Of a stretch of 64,000 nucleotides of DNA, positions 32,777 to 43,900 are shown piece after piece. Source of the DNA: Cladocopium goreaui (taxonomy: Eukaryota; Sar; Dinophyceae; Suessiales; Symbiodiniaceae). Made by a program: the position numbers and the translations under genes. The notes under the pieces are model-generated. The model was given only the letters and a program-made list of their open reading frames with translations, was not told the DNA's origin and did not search any database. Position 1 is the first letter of the stretch. Every line of letters begins with the position of its first letter. The DNA is taken from positions 124,001-188,000 of the forward strand of contig CAMXCT020002768.1 in the NCBI GenBank assembly GCA_947184155.2, given 5' to 3'.

Positions 32777-34326
32777 TTCCGCGTCGCGAGGCGCTGCGCA
32801 CAGCTCTGCTTCGGCGGCACCCTGAAGGCCCTGAAGCGATGGCGGCGGGCAGCGCTGCGCGAGGTGTGCACGGGTGGTTGGGTGTTCAGGGGTTACCCTC
32901 TGGTTATGACTAACAGTTCGCCATGGTATAGATGGCCCATAGAAATAGATGGTGTACCGAACTTAAAAATGGTGATTTTCCATGGCGAACTGTTAGTCAT
33001 AACCAGATGGTAAGTGAAATGATGGATAGATGATGGATGGATGGATAGATGAGTATCGATACAATCACCATCAATGATAAGATGGATATTTCCATTCCCA
33101 TCGTAATGACGGCGGCTGATGGGTATTGATACATGACGGAAATGTAAAAATATGGTTGGGTTGCATTTTGCCTCCCCCTAGATTGCTACCCATTACAAGC
33201 TGACTTTTCTAGATTCCGAATTCCTAGAATCTGAGCCATTTCTATCCATTTCTCACGTCCTTCCTTTTTTTCACTCCCCAAAAACTCTTGGCCAAAAACA
33301 GTTGCCCTTCACAGGCGAAGACGGCCGGCCGGCCTGGACGGCACGCAGCATCAAGTACCGTTTCTGGACGGATGGCTGGGTTGATGGGTTGAGAAAACCA
33401 ACAAGCATGGGGACTTAAACTGGTTGGTGGTTTGGAACATTTTTTTTCCATATATTGGGAATAATCATGCCAACTGACTTTCATATTTTTCAGAGGGGTT
33501 GAAACCACCAACCAGTATACAGTGTAACATTGGGCGAAAACCTAAGTCATAGGGCTACCCCCAGTTATCATCCATGTTAGAAACGGATTTTCCCTTGTAA
33601 CCTATCCAGCTATTGGGGACCCCATTTATGGAAACCCGATAGGTCCATAAGTGTTGATCAATATTTTCAACATTTACTTTGCGTGATCCCCCATCGTGAC
33701 AAAAACATATGACAAATCATGATTACATGCATGTGTCCCCACATTTATTTTGACATCAAATTCTAATCTACATTACATACATATGGATTCCATTGGGCAT
33801 ATACCATATAGAATTGTAATGAATTGTATAGCTATGTATAGCTACGCTGGTTTTAGGAGGTACATATCTGAAGTTCACAAAATTCGCCGTCTCCCCTCTT
33901 AACCACCGTGGGTTCGTTGCGTTCCTGAGGCTTTTACAAAGTGCAGTACCGTTACTTGGCCCATGGCACTCTTCAAGGTGGGGGTACCCTCTGGTTATGA
34001 CTAACAGTTCGCCATGGTATAGATGGCCCATAGAAATAGATGGTTTATACCTATGAAAAATGGTGATTTTCCATGGCGAACTGTTAGTCATAACCAGATG
34101 GTACTTGATATATCTCGCTACAGAACATGTTTCTTGGCAGTTACCATCTGGTTATTTGTCACAGCTCGCCATGGAAAGATCCACCATGCTATTGAGTTCG
34201 GTAAACCATCTATAAATCAATGGGCCATGGCTTAACCATGGCGAACTGTTAGTCATAACCAGAGGGTAAGTAGCATCTAGTGGGGTTCGCGAGCGGTCTC
34301 GCGCCCACCTCACCTCACTGCACAAG
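32777..34326 (+). CDS. Four phase-consistent exons, unknown protein
   Basis: Exons are 32777-32873, 33315-33379, 33947-33977 and 34281-34326. Phases join as 1/2, 0/0 and 1/2, and all four donors are GT. The product begins basic (FRVARRCAQLCFGGTLKALK, RWRRAALREVCTG), continues EDGRPAWTARSIKYRFWTDG then WYRYLAHGTLQ, and ends GFASGLAPTSPHCT. The third exon is only 31 bp. Family A copies start 20 bp and 8 bp after the first and third donors. No domain recognised. Neighbouring exons at 30.3-32.3 kb and 35-38.9 kb may belong to the same gene. Confidence 0.6.
32894..33012. repeat. Family A element, A2 subtype
   Basis: 119 bp, ends TACCCTCTGG and CCAGATGGTA, arms GTTATGACTAACAGTTCGCC and GGCGAACTGTTAGTCATAAC. 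It closely matches the copy at 33985-34103. Confidence 0.85.
33420..33515 (+). repeat. Family B element, copy 4
   Basis: 96 bp, intact ends, same orientation. It starts 40 bp after the exon ending at 33379. Confidence 0.85.
33541..33625 (+). repeat. Family G segment, copy 2
   Basis: CCTAAGTCATAGGGCTACCC ... AACCTATCCAGCTATTGGGG, parallel to 13060-13131. Confidence 0.55.
33985..34103. repeat. Family A element, A2 subtype
   Basis: 119 bp, almost the same as 32894-33012 apart from the centre, so a recent amplification. It starts 8 bp after the donor at 33977. Confidence 0.85.
34142..34268. repeat. Family A element, A2 subtype
   Basis: 127 bp, reverse centre, left end TACCATCTGG. It ends 12 bp before the exon at 34281. 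Confidence 0.8.
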
Positions 34327-35046
34327 GTCCCCTGACCCCGGAGGATGGAGCATGGGTGGCCCGTTTTTTTTTTTTCCGGCCGAGCAGCTTGGAGAGTGAC
34401 ATCGTTACAATGCTGAAATTTTGGTGACCCCAAGAGTTTTGAGTGCAGGCTAATAGCCATCTGGGAGTCATACCACATGTGAAATATGCCAGATATGGCC
34501 ATGGCTAACATCTTTTTGGATGTTTGACCCAAATGACAGGGCTGTATGGCACTCCACATCACCAGTATTACGTGGTGCTCCCAGGTATCAGTTGGTGTAC
34601 TTCACCCATCCAAATATGGATTGGTATACCCACCCTGAACCCAACTATTATCCGAAGTAGTGGTTAGCGCCAGCTCAGCAAGTGGGGCCCATTCACTTGT
34701 AACTGGGATCTATCGATATCACACATCGAAAAAAACCCTTTGTCAGCGTTTCGGAAAATTCCGCGTTACATCATCAGAGACCTCCAGGCTGAACAAAGGA
34801 ACTCAGTCGGCCAAGTCTTACAGTAGCATGGCTGGGCTTAAATAATGGTTCAATCCCCATCTTTGTTGGTTGAGTCCCCATTTTTTCTCTGAGAATTCTG
34901 GACAGAAATGATGTCGTCATCCCCCCAAAAGATAGAATTCAAGAAATATAGACCCATTTAAGTGGTGAAGATTCACGTTTCTATTTTTTGGGGGCGGAAA
35001 TCTTGCCATAAAAAGTTAAAACTTCATGAGTTGATCATCGTTTTGG

Positions 35047-35140
35047 CTTCGCCTCGAAGCACCGGCTGTGACCGGTTGACCGGCCTCCGCACTGAGACCT
35101 GCCTTTTGGGTGATGCCTCGTCTGGAACTCGACTCTATAG
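35047..35140 (+). CDS. Orphan exon, unknown protein
   Basis: The frame SPRSTGCDRLTGLRTETCLL then GDASSGTRLYR ends before GCTGGG, a GC donor candidate. GC-rich. Confidence 0.3.
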
Positions 35141-35510
35141 GCTGGGTGGGAAAGGGATGGGAGGGTTTTTGGACAACACAAAAAAGGGGGATCCCCAAAA
35201 AACGCCTTGAAAGCTTCAATGCTACAATGATCTAAAGGATGATTTGGGATCCCATCCATAAAATGGACACCTCAATATGGTGATGTATGGTGATATATGG
35301 TGATATGATAAGAATTGAATGATATGGAAATGTATAGTTATTATTCATTTGGAATTTAGACAACCAGACCAACTCCAGATCATTTGTAGATCTACTTGCA
35401 TTACCTTTGATGTGTGTTTCTGTATACATATGCGTGCAACATATGTCTGAAGATGTTCCACACCTAACATCCAATGGTTGTGTTCCAGTGCCTATGAGCC
35501 AGCATTGTCT

Positions 35511-35623
35511 ATTACTGTTTGATAAACGTTTACATAGCTATCGAAAATCACCATGTTTTGTAGGTAAATCATCTATACTTGGCCATGGCTTCCATAGCGA
35601 ACTGTGAGTTTATTGGAGGGTAG
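35511..35623. repeat. Family A element, diverged copy
   Basis: Lacks the CCCTCTGG left end and retains AAACGTTTACATAGCTATCG and the right GGAGGGTA. Confidence 0.5.
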
Positions 35624-36404
35624 CCAGCCATATTGGCCATTTTCAACAGGTCAATCAACCAATAGCCTTCCACGCGCCATCACCAGGAAACAGGATCACA
35701 ACCCATTTCCCATCCAGCCGGCACTTACTGCTGGGATCCAACCTCCCAGCTGGAAAGCATGATGTGAGCTGCATCCGAATATTTCTTTGGTGAAGCCAAA
35801 CGCGAATCCGTGACAATGCTATGGTTGCGAGTGGAAGATGGTGCTTTTCAATTCAAAAGGCCACTGCCTAAAATGACATGGCTATAGGACACAATTCTGG
35901 TCGATTTTCAGTGAAACGGAAACCTCGGGACGCGTCAACGTCATCCAACATACTGTAGGTACAGTACCTCAACATACACCAAGTCAATCAATGGCTCAAA
36001 TATTATGGCTCACATGCAGTCATACTAATTTTGATATATTTTGACAAATGCCCTGGAAAGCATCAAGGTTGACAATTTTGACGAATAAGGCCTCCTATTT
36101 TGATATATTTTGAGAAATGATAGGAGACCCACAGGTTTCTAAAGTTCAAAGTTTGGGTCCCAGATCGATTGGTTCATCATCCTGTTTCGACGTTTTTTTC
36201 GGATTCAAGTGGCCATTAATTTTGACGGTAGATGCCCTATTCTCAGGTACCAAATCCACATATCAAACTCAAACTGATTATATAGTTGATGTTAGTTGTA
36301 TCCCAACAATCTAACAATATAAAATAATATAAATATAAATATATGTATGTATAAATATATAAATATCTAAAATTATATATACATATATCATTTATATCTG
36401 AATG

Positions 36405-36522
36405 ATGTTCACCCTTTGCGCGACCATCTGCCGGAGCTTGGAGGCCAGGAGTTTTACAAGCCTTGCTGAAGAAGGTCGAAGTGGTGCTTCGGGTTTTGCA
36501 AAGCTGGATGAAGTGGATGATA
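36405..36522 (+). CDS. Coding-like segment beside family D insertion
   Basis: Two + frames look exon-like. DVHPLRDHLPELGGQEFYKP occupies the first part and LLKKVEVVLRVLQSWMKWM the second, both with high GC3. A splice or frameshift between them is possible. The second frame runs into the left copy of a 16-bp direct repeat that bounds the family D element. Confidence 0.35.
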
Positions 36523-36627
36523 TGGCTATGGATCAATACCTATTAATACCATTTTTAGTGGGATGAACATCCATTTACCAGCTATTTTGATGTTCACCAG
36601 GGGTACAAGGTTTTGACACACTGCCAT
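36520..36627 (+). repeat. Family D element, copy 2
   Basis: Bounded by ATGAAGTGGATGATAT on both sides (36508-36523 and 36626-36641). The direct repeat overlaps the element ends by a few bases. This suggests a target duplication. Confidence 0.75.
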
Positions 36628-37126
36628 GAAGTGGATGATATTTGGATGATATTTACTCTACCCACAAAGCCAGCGGCAAATCTCCAAACTATTTGGAGGT
36701 TTATAATTAGCTGGGACAATCAATGAACGTTGAATTGGAATGTAGGGGGAGCAGTGCAGCATGATATTTACTGGACCGGACTGCCAAATCTAACTAGAGT
36801 TGGGATATGTTAACGAATTCTGAATCATTATTTGGCTTAACAGATTATCCACGCATAATGTTGCTGGAATATACTGGACTATTTATTGCAATTGGCGGTT
36901 TCGAGTTCCCATTGATACTTGGTGGTCCCATCCCCCCATAATAAACCACCCAATGGTTATAAGTTATAACGGTTGTTATTCCAATTATGGAATATGATAT
37001 TCCATGATTTCTCATGATAAATACCACTTTTTCTCGATTTTTTCGGGGTTTCCGATATTTTTTTCTATAAACACCCTGGCAGAACTTGGTTTTTTTCTCC
37101 CATTCTCGGAGACGTCCAGCTGCCAG

Positions 37127-37220
37127 ACAGTGGCCTTAGACGTCGCGACGCTCATGGTGGAATTGGATCTGTTGGCAAAGCCGGGGCATCGAAGGGGGGC
37201 GCTGGCGATGGTGAAAGTTA
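37127..37220 (+). CDS. Orphan exon, unknown protein
   Basis: After GCTGCCAG the frame reads TVALDVATLMVELDLLAKPG then HRRGALAMVK. High GC3. No family recognised. Confidence 0.4.
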
Positions 37221-37295
37221 TGAGTTCTGACAGTTATAATGTGAGTCATGTGGGTGCAAGGCCATATTTTTTTAAAAAATCCCCTGTCATTACAG

Positions 37296-37372
37296 CATTT
37301 TATAGGTGGTAAACCATAAACCATTCCCAGGAAAATGGATGGTCAACATGGCATTGTTTTACCCACATAAAA
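37296..37372. repeat. Family H element, right half
   Basis: Matches the right half of 52466-52594, ending GGCATTGTTTTACCCACAT. Confidence 0.65.
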
Positions 37373-37449
37373 ATGATTAAAAATGTACTCAGATGGTGCG
37401 ACCCTAGTCATCAATCATTATTGCTACTACTATGGTGTCGTGGTTGATG

Positions 37450-37573
37450 ATGCTGCTGGTGATGTTGGCATCGCATCGTCCCCCGAGAGCGTTGTTGCGC
37501 AGGTTGGGAGGTTCTCCGCCTGGACCAAGGCGCCAGTGGAGAAGAGCGGACCGAAGTCATGGCCCATGTGGAA
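37450..37573 (+). CDS. Orphan exon, unknown protein
   Basis: Frame with VGIASSPESVVAQVGRFSAW then TKAPVEKSGPKSWPM. Strong GC3. Family A copy 10 begins within a few bases of its end. Confidence 0.45.
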
Positions 37574-37575
37574 TA

Positions 37576-37693
37576 AACCCTCTGGTAAACGTTTACATAA
37601 CTATGGAAAGATCCACCATATTTAATGGGAAAATCCACTATAAATATCTATACATGGTCATTTTCAATAGCTATGTTAAATTACCAGAGGGTA
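37576..37693. repeat. Family A element, copy 10
   Basis: 118 bp, left end AAACCCTCTGGTAAACGTTT, right end ATTACCAGAGGGTA, forward centre. Confidence 0.8.
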
Positions 37694-37911
37694 CTGTAGA
37701 TGATTTGCCAAACTCAAGAATGGTGATTTTCCATAGCTATGGTGACATGACCAGAGACTAGCCATTTGGGTCTTTTCCCAGGAACTTTAGGAGATGTGGC
37801 TACGTATCATGGTCCAAAACCAATCCAGAAATTGAACCCAGACCCGACCATAACGAAATGGCTTGGCTATCATCATCTCCAGATATTCCATGACTTTCTT
37901 GGAGTTCTAAT

Positions 37912-38021
37912 CTGGTTGGTGGTTTGGAACATGAATTTTATTTTTCCATATATTGGGAATTTCATCATCCCAACTGACGAACTCCATCATTTTTCAGGGG
38001 GGTAGGTATACCACCAATTAG
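37912..38021 (+). repeat. Family B element, copy 5
   Basis: 110 bp, right end decayed to ATACCACCAATTAG. Confidence 0.8.
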
Positions 38022-38051
38022 TAATGATTGTTTGCTGTTTTTCCTACAAGT

Positions 38052-38160
38052 TTTGGGGCCATGCCATCTCTACGCGGAGTCCTTTAAGCTTCGCAAGGCT
38101 CCGGCGACGAAGAGACCGAGATCGCTTCGGCCGCTGGGCTCCAATGGGTGTCTTCGATAA
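38052..38160 (+). CDS. Orphan exon, unknown protein
   Basis: After TTCCTACAAG two + frames are open. The one with CHLYAESFKLRKAPATKRPR has the better GC3 and ends at a TAA (38158-38160). Basic, no family recognised. Confidence 0.3.
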
Positions 38161-38217
38161 GGGACAGAAACCCGCTCGTAGAGGGTTTATCCAATGATAA
38201 TCTTATTATTTACCAAT

Positions 38218-38285
38218 ATGATGTTTCAATGATGTTTCTCCAATGATAGAGGGTTTATCCAATGATAGAGGGTTTATCCAATGAT
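38218..38285. repeat. Short tandem duplications
   Basis: TTTATCCAATGATAGAGGG and TCCAATGATGTTTC units occur in tandem two to three times. Confidence 0.6.
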
Positions 38286-38811
38286 GTTTCATAGCTATTC
38301 ATAGTTACCAATATGTGAGGATTTCTTCCATCCACGGTATGGTGAAAATTAGAGGTGACAAGACAACAACCTCACTGCAAACATCCCTGAAATGGTTGAA
38401 CTTGCAGTTGAGGAAGTATTATACACTAAGCCGAGACAGACATGGGAGGTTTTTTTCTTTATTTCTCCAAGAAAAACATAGAAAAACTAGAGATGAAACA
38501 CGATAACACCATATAAAACCATTGAACACATCGGGTTTATTGAAGACATTTAAGTAGAACTCATTCTTCATCAGTTGGTAGATCATCTGAAAACGGGGGA
38601 TTCACCTTCCAAGTTAAACGACCCAAGAAGTTCCTTTTTGTTGATATCCGGCAAGAACTTCAAATTTAAGTTATTTAAGTATAGTAAGTAACCAGCAGAT
38701 AGAATAAACAGCTGGTCTTCTTACTATATATAGTTACTTACTATATATAGTTTATAGTTTTAGTTTACCAATGTTTACCAGTTTACCATACTTAAGCCCG
38801 AACATTAAAAA

Positions 38812-38898
38812 CGTGTGGTGAACGGCGCGCTTAACCAAAGGCGGCGAGATGATTTCGGGGCGGATCTTGACCTGCGCAGCTTGGCTTTGAGGTGGTGA
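38812..38898 (+). CDS. Possible terminal exon
   Basis: Frame RVVNGALNQRRRDDFGADLD then LRSLALRW with stop TGA at 38896-38898. High GC3. It may end the 30-39-kb gene. Confidence 0.35.
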   Translation, partial: RVVNGALNQRRRDDFGADLDLRSLALRW

Positions 38899-39241
38899 AT
38901 GATGGGTTCATAGGGTAAATGACTTTAATGGTGGGTTAAATGGTTGGTTAAATGGTTGGTTAAATGGGGGTGAATGATGGGAATATTTTTATTTAGATGG
39001 GTGAATGATGGTGGATGACAATGATTAAGTATCACGATTCAACCATGATTAATGAGGGGAACATCCCTAAGTGTATCATTCAGGCAGGGGCTTTCCATTT
39101 TTGGGTTCCCCAAAGATGGAAAAGTCACACCGCGTCATGCAACAACGCTGCAGGTACACCTCCAAAAGAGACTTTCTCTGACGTGGGATCCACACGGCGC
39201 CAATAGTCACCATCTTCAAATTCAAAAACACATCATTAAAA

Positions 39242-39360
39242 CTGGTTGGTGGTTTGGAACATTTTTTTAATATTTTTTATTTTTCCATATATTGGGAAGT
39301 TCATCATCCCAACGGACGAACTCCATCATTTTTCAGAGGGGTAGGTCAACCACCAGCCAG
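39242..39360 (+). repeat. Family B element, copy 6
   Basis: 119 bp, AT-expanded left interior, right end CAACCACCAGCCAG. Confidence 0.85.
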
Positions 39361-39683
39361 AAAAGGTGGCTACGAAATCTCAACCACCAAAATGGTTTCA
39401 CCCATAATTTCACCATGGCAATTGATCTTAAGCCGCATCCGGTCCTGGATGATCTGGATTTTGGCTGTGGTCTACCCCTAATCTTGCCATGTTTCTTTCT
39501 AAAGAAGCCATGAGAAATGATGATAAACCCATGACCCCCAGAACTTCGGGCTGATTCTTGGCTTCGCCAGTTTCCCCCAAGCTGATGGCCCCCAGTTATG
39601 TTTCTGAAGAAAAACCCATCAAGCGTCAGGCGGGGCCGAATCTTTTTCAGCTCAGTGCCTTGGTCAAGTTGTGATTTGGGATT

Positions 39684-39794
39684 TACCATCTGGTTATTTA
39701 ACATAGCCAGGGAAAGATCCACCATTTTTAATAGGTAAACCATCTATTTCTATGGGCCATGGCTTCCATGGCTATGTTAAATTACTAGAGGATA
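39684..39794. repeat. Family A element, copy 11
   Basis: 111 bp, left TACCATCTGGTTATTTAAC, right ACTAGAGGATA. Confidence 0.8.
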
Positions 39795-39881
39795 ATGGGA
39801 TACAACGGATGTTTAACCATGGCTTTTAATGGGGGGTGCAGGCCAGAGCTAAGTCGGACTTATGGATACTTATGGTATTTT

Positions 39882-39995
39882 TACCCTCTGGTAATTTAAC
39901 GTAGCTATTGAACATGGCCATAGAAATAGTGGATTTTCCCAGCTATAAAATGGTGGATCTTTCCATAGTTTTTTGTTAACGTTTACCAGAGGGTA
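39882..39995. repeat. Family A element, copy 12
   Basis: 114 bp, reverse centre, right arm with GTTTTTTGTTAACGTTTACC. The right end is followed by CATGTTTTTACCATGTTTTT tandem repeats. Confidence 0.85.
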
Positions 39996-40900
39996 CATGT
40001 TTTTACCATGTTTTTACCATTTTTTACCATGTTTTCCGCCTTGTGGGATTTTCGGGGCGAAAAAACGATGGTGAAATCTAGCCACAAAGAGTTCACTGGA
40101 AGCAAGAAATATGGTGATGAGAAGAATCAGCATGTTTGGAACATATTTGGGTTCAAAAAATAGAATCAGAGATGTAAGAGATCAATAGAAATCAATTCAA
40201 ACATTAAAATCATGAAACATCTGACCATTGAAACTTGGTGGCTGGACCTGCAACCAAGTGCTGAGTATCTTGAGGGATCACCATGTTAAACCACTATGGC
40301 AGCTCGGTGAACCTTACATAACCTTACCGTAAATGACCTGGACTTCATATTTATATATTTCCAGGTTTCCAAATCTCTGTTTTTTTGGGATTGCTATACT
40401 GCAAAGAAGATGTATTTCTACACAGGAAACGGGTTGTTGGACACCTCGATACTGTAGGCTTGTTGGACAGCGAAAATTCGATGGCAATCGAGTGCTTGGA
40501 TTCTTTGACATTTGCGGGATTGGTTGCAATTCTTGAGCTGAAGATTTGGAGTTTTGGGCTTTAGCAACGCTTCCCAGCGTGTAGTTTCAGCAGAAGGCTA
40601 TAGTAAAGAAACATGTACGCAGATGCTCAGAGCATCGCAAGAGCTTGTCGCTGGGCTTATCCTGTTTGTTAAGGAGAACACGTACAAAAAGAGTTCGATC
40701 TGCACATGTTTTCCTACACCTCCCTCATCAGTTCCCATGTTTCGATTGTAAAAAATCAGCAAAAATGATATGTCCAAATTAACTTCCCAGAACTCCAGTA
40801 CCCAGTTCATGTCATATATCATTTCAATAGGGCCGTTTTTTTTTTTTAAATTGGCTGGTGAAATCTGCCGGAAATTTGTGTCCAGCGCAACGGGCGTTTG

Positions 40901-43900
40901 ATGGCTGATGATCCGGATTCTTGGTCGATACCTGCAGAGGGAACGAAGGACTCGGACGTGGAGAAGTGCGACAGCTGCGAAGATGGTGACAGTGCGACGG
41001 GTTGCTGGTCATCATGGGTTTGTGTAAGGTGATTTTTTGCTCTTGAAATGGGAAATCCACCAGATATGTGGAATCAATATCTATATGTATCTGGTTGGTG
41101 GTTTGGAACATTTTTTACTTTTCCATATATTGGGAATGTCATCATCCCAACTGACTTTCATATTTTTCAGAGGGGTAGGTCAACCACCAACCAGGTATAT
41201 ATATATATTTAAATTTATATACCATCTGGTTATTTAACATAGCCATGGAAGCCATGGCCCATTTATAGATGGTTTACCTATTAATTACTTTACTTCGTGT
41301 GATCCCCACCATGACATTTATACATTTTCTTACTGGCAAATCTTCTGGCATTCTATCTGACATATCTTCTGACATTCTATTTGACATTCTATCTGGCATA
41401 TGTTCTGGCATATGATCTGGCATATCTTCTGGCATATCTTCTGGCATTCTATCTGGCAAATCTTCTGGCATTCTATCTGGCATATCTTCTGGCACTCTAT
41501 CTGACATATCTTCTGGCATTCTATCTGGCATATCTTCTGGCATATATTCTGACATATCTTCTGGCATTCTATCTGACATATCTTCTGGCATATATTCTGA
41601 CATATCTTCTGGCATATCTTCTGGCATATCTTCTGGCATATCTTCTGACATATCTATCTTGCATATCTTCTGGCATATTTTCTGGCATTCTATCTGGCAA
41701 ATCTTCTGGCATTCTATCTGGCATTCTATCTGGCATATCTTCTGGCATATATTCTGACATATCTTCTGGCATTCTATCTGGCATATCTTCTGGAATATCT
41801 TCTGGCATATCTATCTGGCATATCTTCTGGCATATTTTCTGGCATTCTACCTGGCAAATCTTCTGGCACTCTATCTGACATTTTATCTTTGTACACGAGG
41901 TCCGGCAGGGAACACTTGGCGTGGATACTCGCGGTTGAGGTCCGGCAGGGAACACTGGGCGTGGATGGTCGTGGTTGAGGTCCGGCAGGGAACACTGGGC
42001 GAGGATGGTCGTGGTTGAGGTCCGGCAGGCAACATTGGGCGTGGATGGTCGTGGTTGAGGTCCGGCAGGGAACACTGGGCGTGGATGGTCGTGGTTGAGG
42101 TCCGGCAGAGAACACTGTGGATCGCGGGTCGCAGTTGAGCAAGGACGACGAGGACGAGGAGGACGACGAGGAGGAGGAGGAGAGGAGGGCGAGGCAGGAG
42201 GAGGCGGAGGAGGAGGAGGAGGAGAAGGAGGAGGAGAAGGAGGAGAAGGAGGAGGAGGAGGCAACTGACATAAAATCTAACAACCCTCACCTGGCAGGTG
42301 GGGAAAAATGGTGATTTTCCATTGCAAACTGTTAGTCATAACCAGAGGGTAATATTTTTATTGGGGGGTGGAACTTAAGCAAATCCAAATATATAGTGGA
42401 TCTTTATTAAATAGCCATGAGAGTTCTACTGCGATTTGCCAGTGATGGAGGGTGGGAGTCATGGGTATCATATTCCCTATTGAATAGGGAGCCAGTTGGA
42501 GCTACCCTCTGGTAAACGTTTACGAAACCATGGACAGATCCACCATTTTTAACGGGTAAATCCACTCTGGCAATTTTCAATAGCTATATATAGATATGTT
42601 AGTTTACCAGAGGGTACAATCAGAGTTTCCCAACATGAAAGTTTCACCATTGGAAAAAACGGGATCTCACACCATACCTTTTTCGGGAGTTCACGGCACC
42701 AGGGAACTCATGGAGATTTCACCAACCTCCGTGGCTGGTTGAATCCACTTGAGGATGCAGTTCCACTTCGAAAAAATGTGTGTATGTCTCAACTTACGCT
42801 GAAATCACATGAAATCACCATACCCCGTTCTACCCATCATATACCCATCATTTCGTCATCCCAACTGCATTCCTCCAACTTTCCCCAGGTTCGCTGCTCA
42901 CGGAACTCGACTCGCAGCTCCTGCGCGGCGTGTCCCTGGCTGTGACTTTGAGCGGCTTCGGCCGGCATTGGTCCTCCACAGCCGGGACGACAACAATGCG
43001 CTGCGGCAGACATGGAGTCCTTTTTAGGAAGATCACCGATGCTAGAAACAATGTAGAACACTGGTGGTTTCATATTCCTTTCTATGGATGACAAGCTAGA
43101 TTGAATACGCAAAGAATTTCCATAGAGGACAGGTCTTGCGAGAGGTTACTGAATTGCACATTTTGAAATATCTTCAGAGTGGTTTGTGCTCTGTTTACAC
43201 ACCAGGCAAGATTTCTGGTGGTCCTTGCAGTTAGGAGACAAATGCTTAGTAAGTACGGTATATATCCTATGATTCCCCAAAGTTAGAATGTATATGTCTG
43301 ACAGTCTGACATATCACATATTGTATGTATACACTATACATAACATACATACAGAATGCATCTATCACCTATGATTCATAGTATGATATTAAAAGTAAAA
43401 CAAAGAAATGGTTACGAACTGGCATACACTGTGTATGGATAGGTATTCTTATGTTATATCCGAATGATTTCACGGTGCCTCCAGTTGGTATTTTTGCCTC
43501 CCCAATGGCCCATTTCCAAGGTACCAAACTGGTCCCCAGATCTACAACTTGAGCTCCGTGGTGAAGGAGTTTGATACCTTCTTGAGCCACGACTGGCAAA
43601 CAAATCGCTGGTTGAAGGTGCTGGTGGTGAAACGTGTGTTTCACCCTGTGAAACACCCACCAACACCATCTTCAAGATTAGCCAAGCACTGGGGGATATC
43701 ATCTTGGAGGTGTTTAAAGTTGCAAAGAAGGGGACACGTGCCTTACATATGGTCATCTTAGCCTGTATTTGTGAGAATCGAAGTTCAAGGGTGATGTTTC
43801 AACCATGTTTGATTCCATGAGAAAAAAAACACCTATTTTTGGTTGGGCATATTCATAAAAATCACATTATTGCAGGCGTAGATCTCAACATTTTTGATAT

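Larger units (their letters stand above)
38899..40900. other. Intergenic region
   Basis: No convincing exon, apart from a weak open frame near 39090-39165. It holds one family B copy and two family A copies. Confidence 0.5.

Noticed and set aside
41274..41878. MPED-repeat and Leu/Tyr/Ala-repeat proteins on opposite strands
   Set aside because: A 12-bp tandem array keeps all its frames open on both strands; there is no independent sign of a gene.
41330..42120. CRISPR-like regular repeats
   Set aside because: Units are adjacent with no unique spacers, so these are minisatellites in a nuclear genome.
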